From Chloroflexota bacterium (GTDB lineage Bacteria > Chloroflexota > Anaerolineae > Anaerolineales > Villigracilaceae), in NCBI GenBank assembly GCA_016191895.1, contig JACPVD010000211.1, forward strand, positions 1-14,542: DNA of 14,542 bases, written 5' to 3'. The notes beneath the pieces are model-generated. The model worked only from the letters and a program-made list of their open reading frames with translations. It was not told where the DNA came from and searched no databases. A program made the position numbers and the translations under genes. Shown here in pieces: positions 14,025 through 14,542 of this stretch (position 1 is the first letter of the stretch; each line of letters starts with the position of its first letter).

Positions 14025-14542
14025 TCAATGCGCCACCATCAATCCATACTCAACAGAATCCGCCAGCGCGCGCCACGATGCTTCGATGATGTTCGTCCCT
14101 GCGCCGACGGTGCTCCAGCGGGAGGTGGTGTTGCGCGTGTCTATCAAAACGCGGGTGATGGCTTCGGTGCCGTGATCCGAATCCAGGATGCGGACTTTGT
14201 AATCGGACAGCGTGAAATTTTCGATCTGCGGATAATAACCGACGAGCGCCTTTCGCAAAGCGAGATCAAGCGCGTTGACGGGACCATTGCCCTCGGCGGC
14301 GGTGTGCAACACCTCGCCCTGCACCCGCACTTTGACCATCGCTTCCGCAAAGATGCCGCGCCCCTGCCGATGCTCGACGTTGACGAAGAAGTCAATCAAT
14401 TCAAACGGCGGTTTATAGCCGTATTCCTGCCGCTTGAGCATGATGGCAACGGACGCCTCCGCCGCTTCAAAGGAAAAGCCGCGCGATTCGAGTTCCTTGA
14501 TTTCATTGAGAATGGGAACAACCTCGGTGCCGTCCACTTCGA
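14025..14542 (-). CDS. cimA: Citramalate synthase, C-terminal part (5' truncated)
   Basis: The frame is open to the right edge and ends with TGA at 14025-14027, giving about 172 residues; the catalytic TIM barrel lies beyond the window. The visible part begins with the linker region (SRGFSFEAAEASVAIML) and continues with the LeuA-type regulatory domain: KVRVQGEVLHTAAEGNGPVNALD, LRKALVGYYPQIENFTLSDYKVRIL and STVGAGTNIIEASWRALADSVEYGL. The AAEGNGPVNALD and DYKVRILD forms match the citramalate synthase family (TIGR00977-type) better than ordinary 2-isopropylmalate synthase. The enzyme condenses pyruvate with acetyl-CoA to start isoleucine synthesis without threonine; the C-terminal domain usually mediates isoleucine feedback. 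Its place directly ahead of leuB and ilvE fits. A 2-isopropylmalate synthase paralogue cannot be fully excluded without the barrel. Confidence 0.88.
   Translation of the reverse strand, partial: EVDGTEVVPILNEIKELESRGFSFEAAEASVAIMLKRQEYGYKPPFELIDFFVNVEHRQGRGIFAEAMVKVRVQGEVLHTAAEGNGPVNALDLALRKALVGYYPQIENFTLSDYKVRILDSDHGTEAITRVLIDTRNTTSRWSTVGAGTNIIEASWRALADSVEYGLMVAH

Noticed and set aside
13813..14175. 120-residue plus-strand frame crossing the cimA-leuB spacer
   Set aside because: It overlaps leuB and cimA coding sequence and translates the 8-bp array in between; there is no domain and no reason to think it is expressed.
1..14542. Possibility of a defence island, prophage or integrated element
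   Set aside because: No integrase, transposase, nuclease or toxin-antitoxin gene, no tRNA or att-like repeat, and all recognised genes are metabolic, replicative or regulatory housekeeping types.

Overview
The window looks like a chromosomal segment from a Gram-negative-type environmental bacterium, most probably an Anaerolineae-like member of the Chloroflexota. This is inferred from the gene repertoire and protein style (a Reg_prop/GAF/HisKA_3 sensor kinase, a large cytoplasmic TPR protein, a CimA-LeuB-IlvE cluster) and from the abundant short intergenic palindromes. No rRNA, tRNA, CRISPR array, insertion sequence or phage gene was found. The coding is ordinary and dense: nine genes, all on the minus strand except the truncated one at the left edge.

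Layout from left to right. Positions 1-293 carry, on the plus strand, the 3' end of a DsbA/thioredoxin_4-type thiol oxidoreductase. Positions 294-495 are a convergent junction packed with three hairpins, at least one a good bidirectional terminator. Positions 496-4948 (minus) hold a two-component pair: a 1247-residue sensor kinase with 14 propeller repeats, a Y_Y_Y domain, one membrane segment, a GAF domain and HisKA_3/HATPase, followed by a NarL/LuxR-type response regulator. Positions 5147-6178 encode heme A synthase (CtaA/COX15), 6351-8666 a TPR-repeat protein of unknown role, and 8918-11731 a full-length DNA polymerase I with all three active sites. The right end (11833-14542) is a branched-chain amino-acid cluster: ilvE, leuB and the C-terminal part of a citramalate synthase (cimA).

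Functionally, cimA-leuB-ilvE belong together. Citramalate synthase feeds pyruvate and acetyl-CoA into the threonine-independent route to 2-oxobutyrate; LeuB serves both that route and leucine synthesis; IlvE performs the final transamination. The kinase and regulator form a second unit, probably sensing an extracellular ligand. PolA, the TPR protein and CtaA appear to be separate units with terminator-like hairpins after them.

I see no convincing new multi-gene system. The most unusual material is non-coding: (a) a family of near-identical 17-18 bp perfect palindromes with a GAA loop, placed just downstream of minus-strand genes, with compensatory base changes between copies; (b) an 84 bp quasi-palindrome built from 8 bp units that fills nearly the whole cimA-leuB spacer; (c) an inverted pair of a 30 bp motif between leuB and ilvE; (d) an 8 bp tandem array downstream of polA. 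The double seven-blade propeller kinase with an apparent lipoprotein signal is the most interesting protein.
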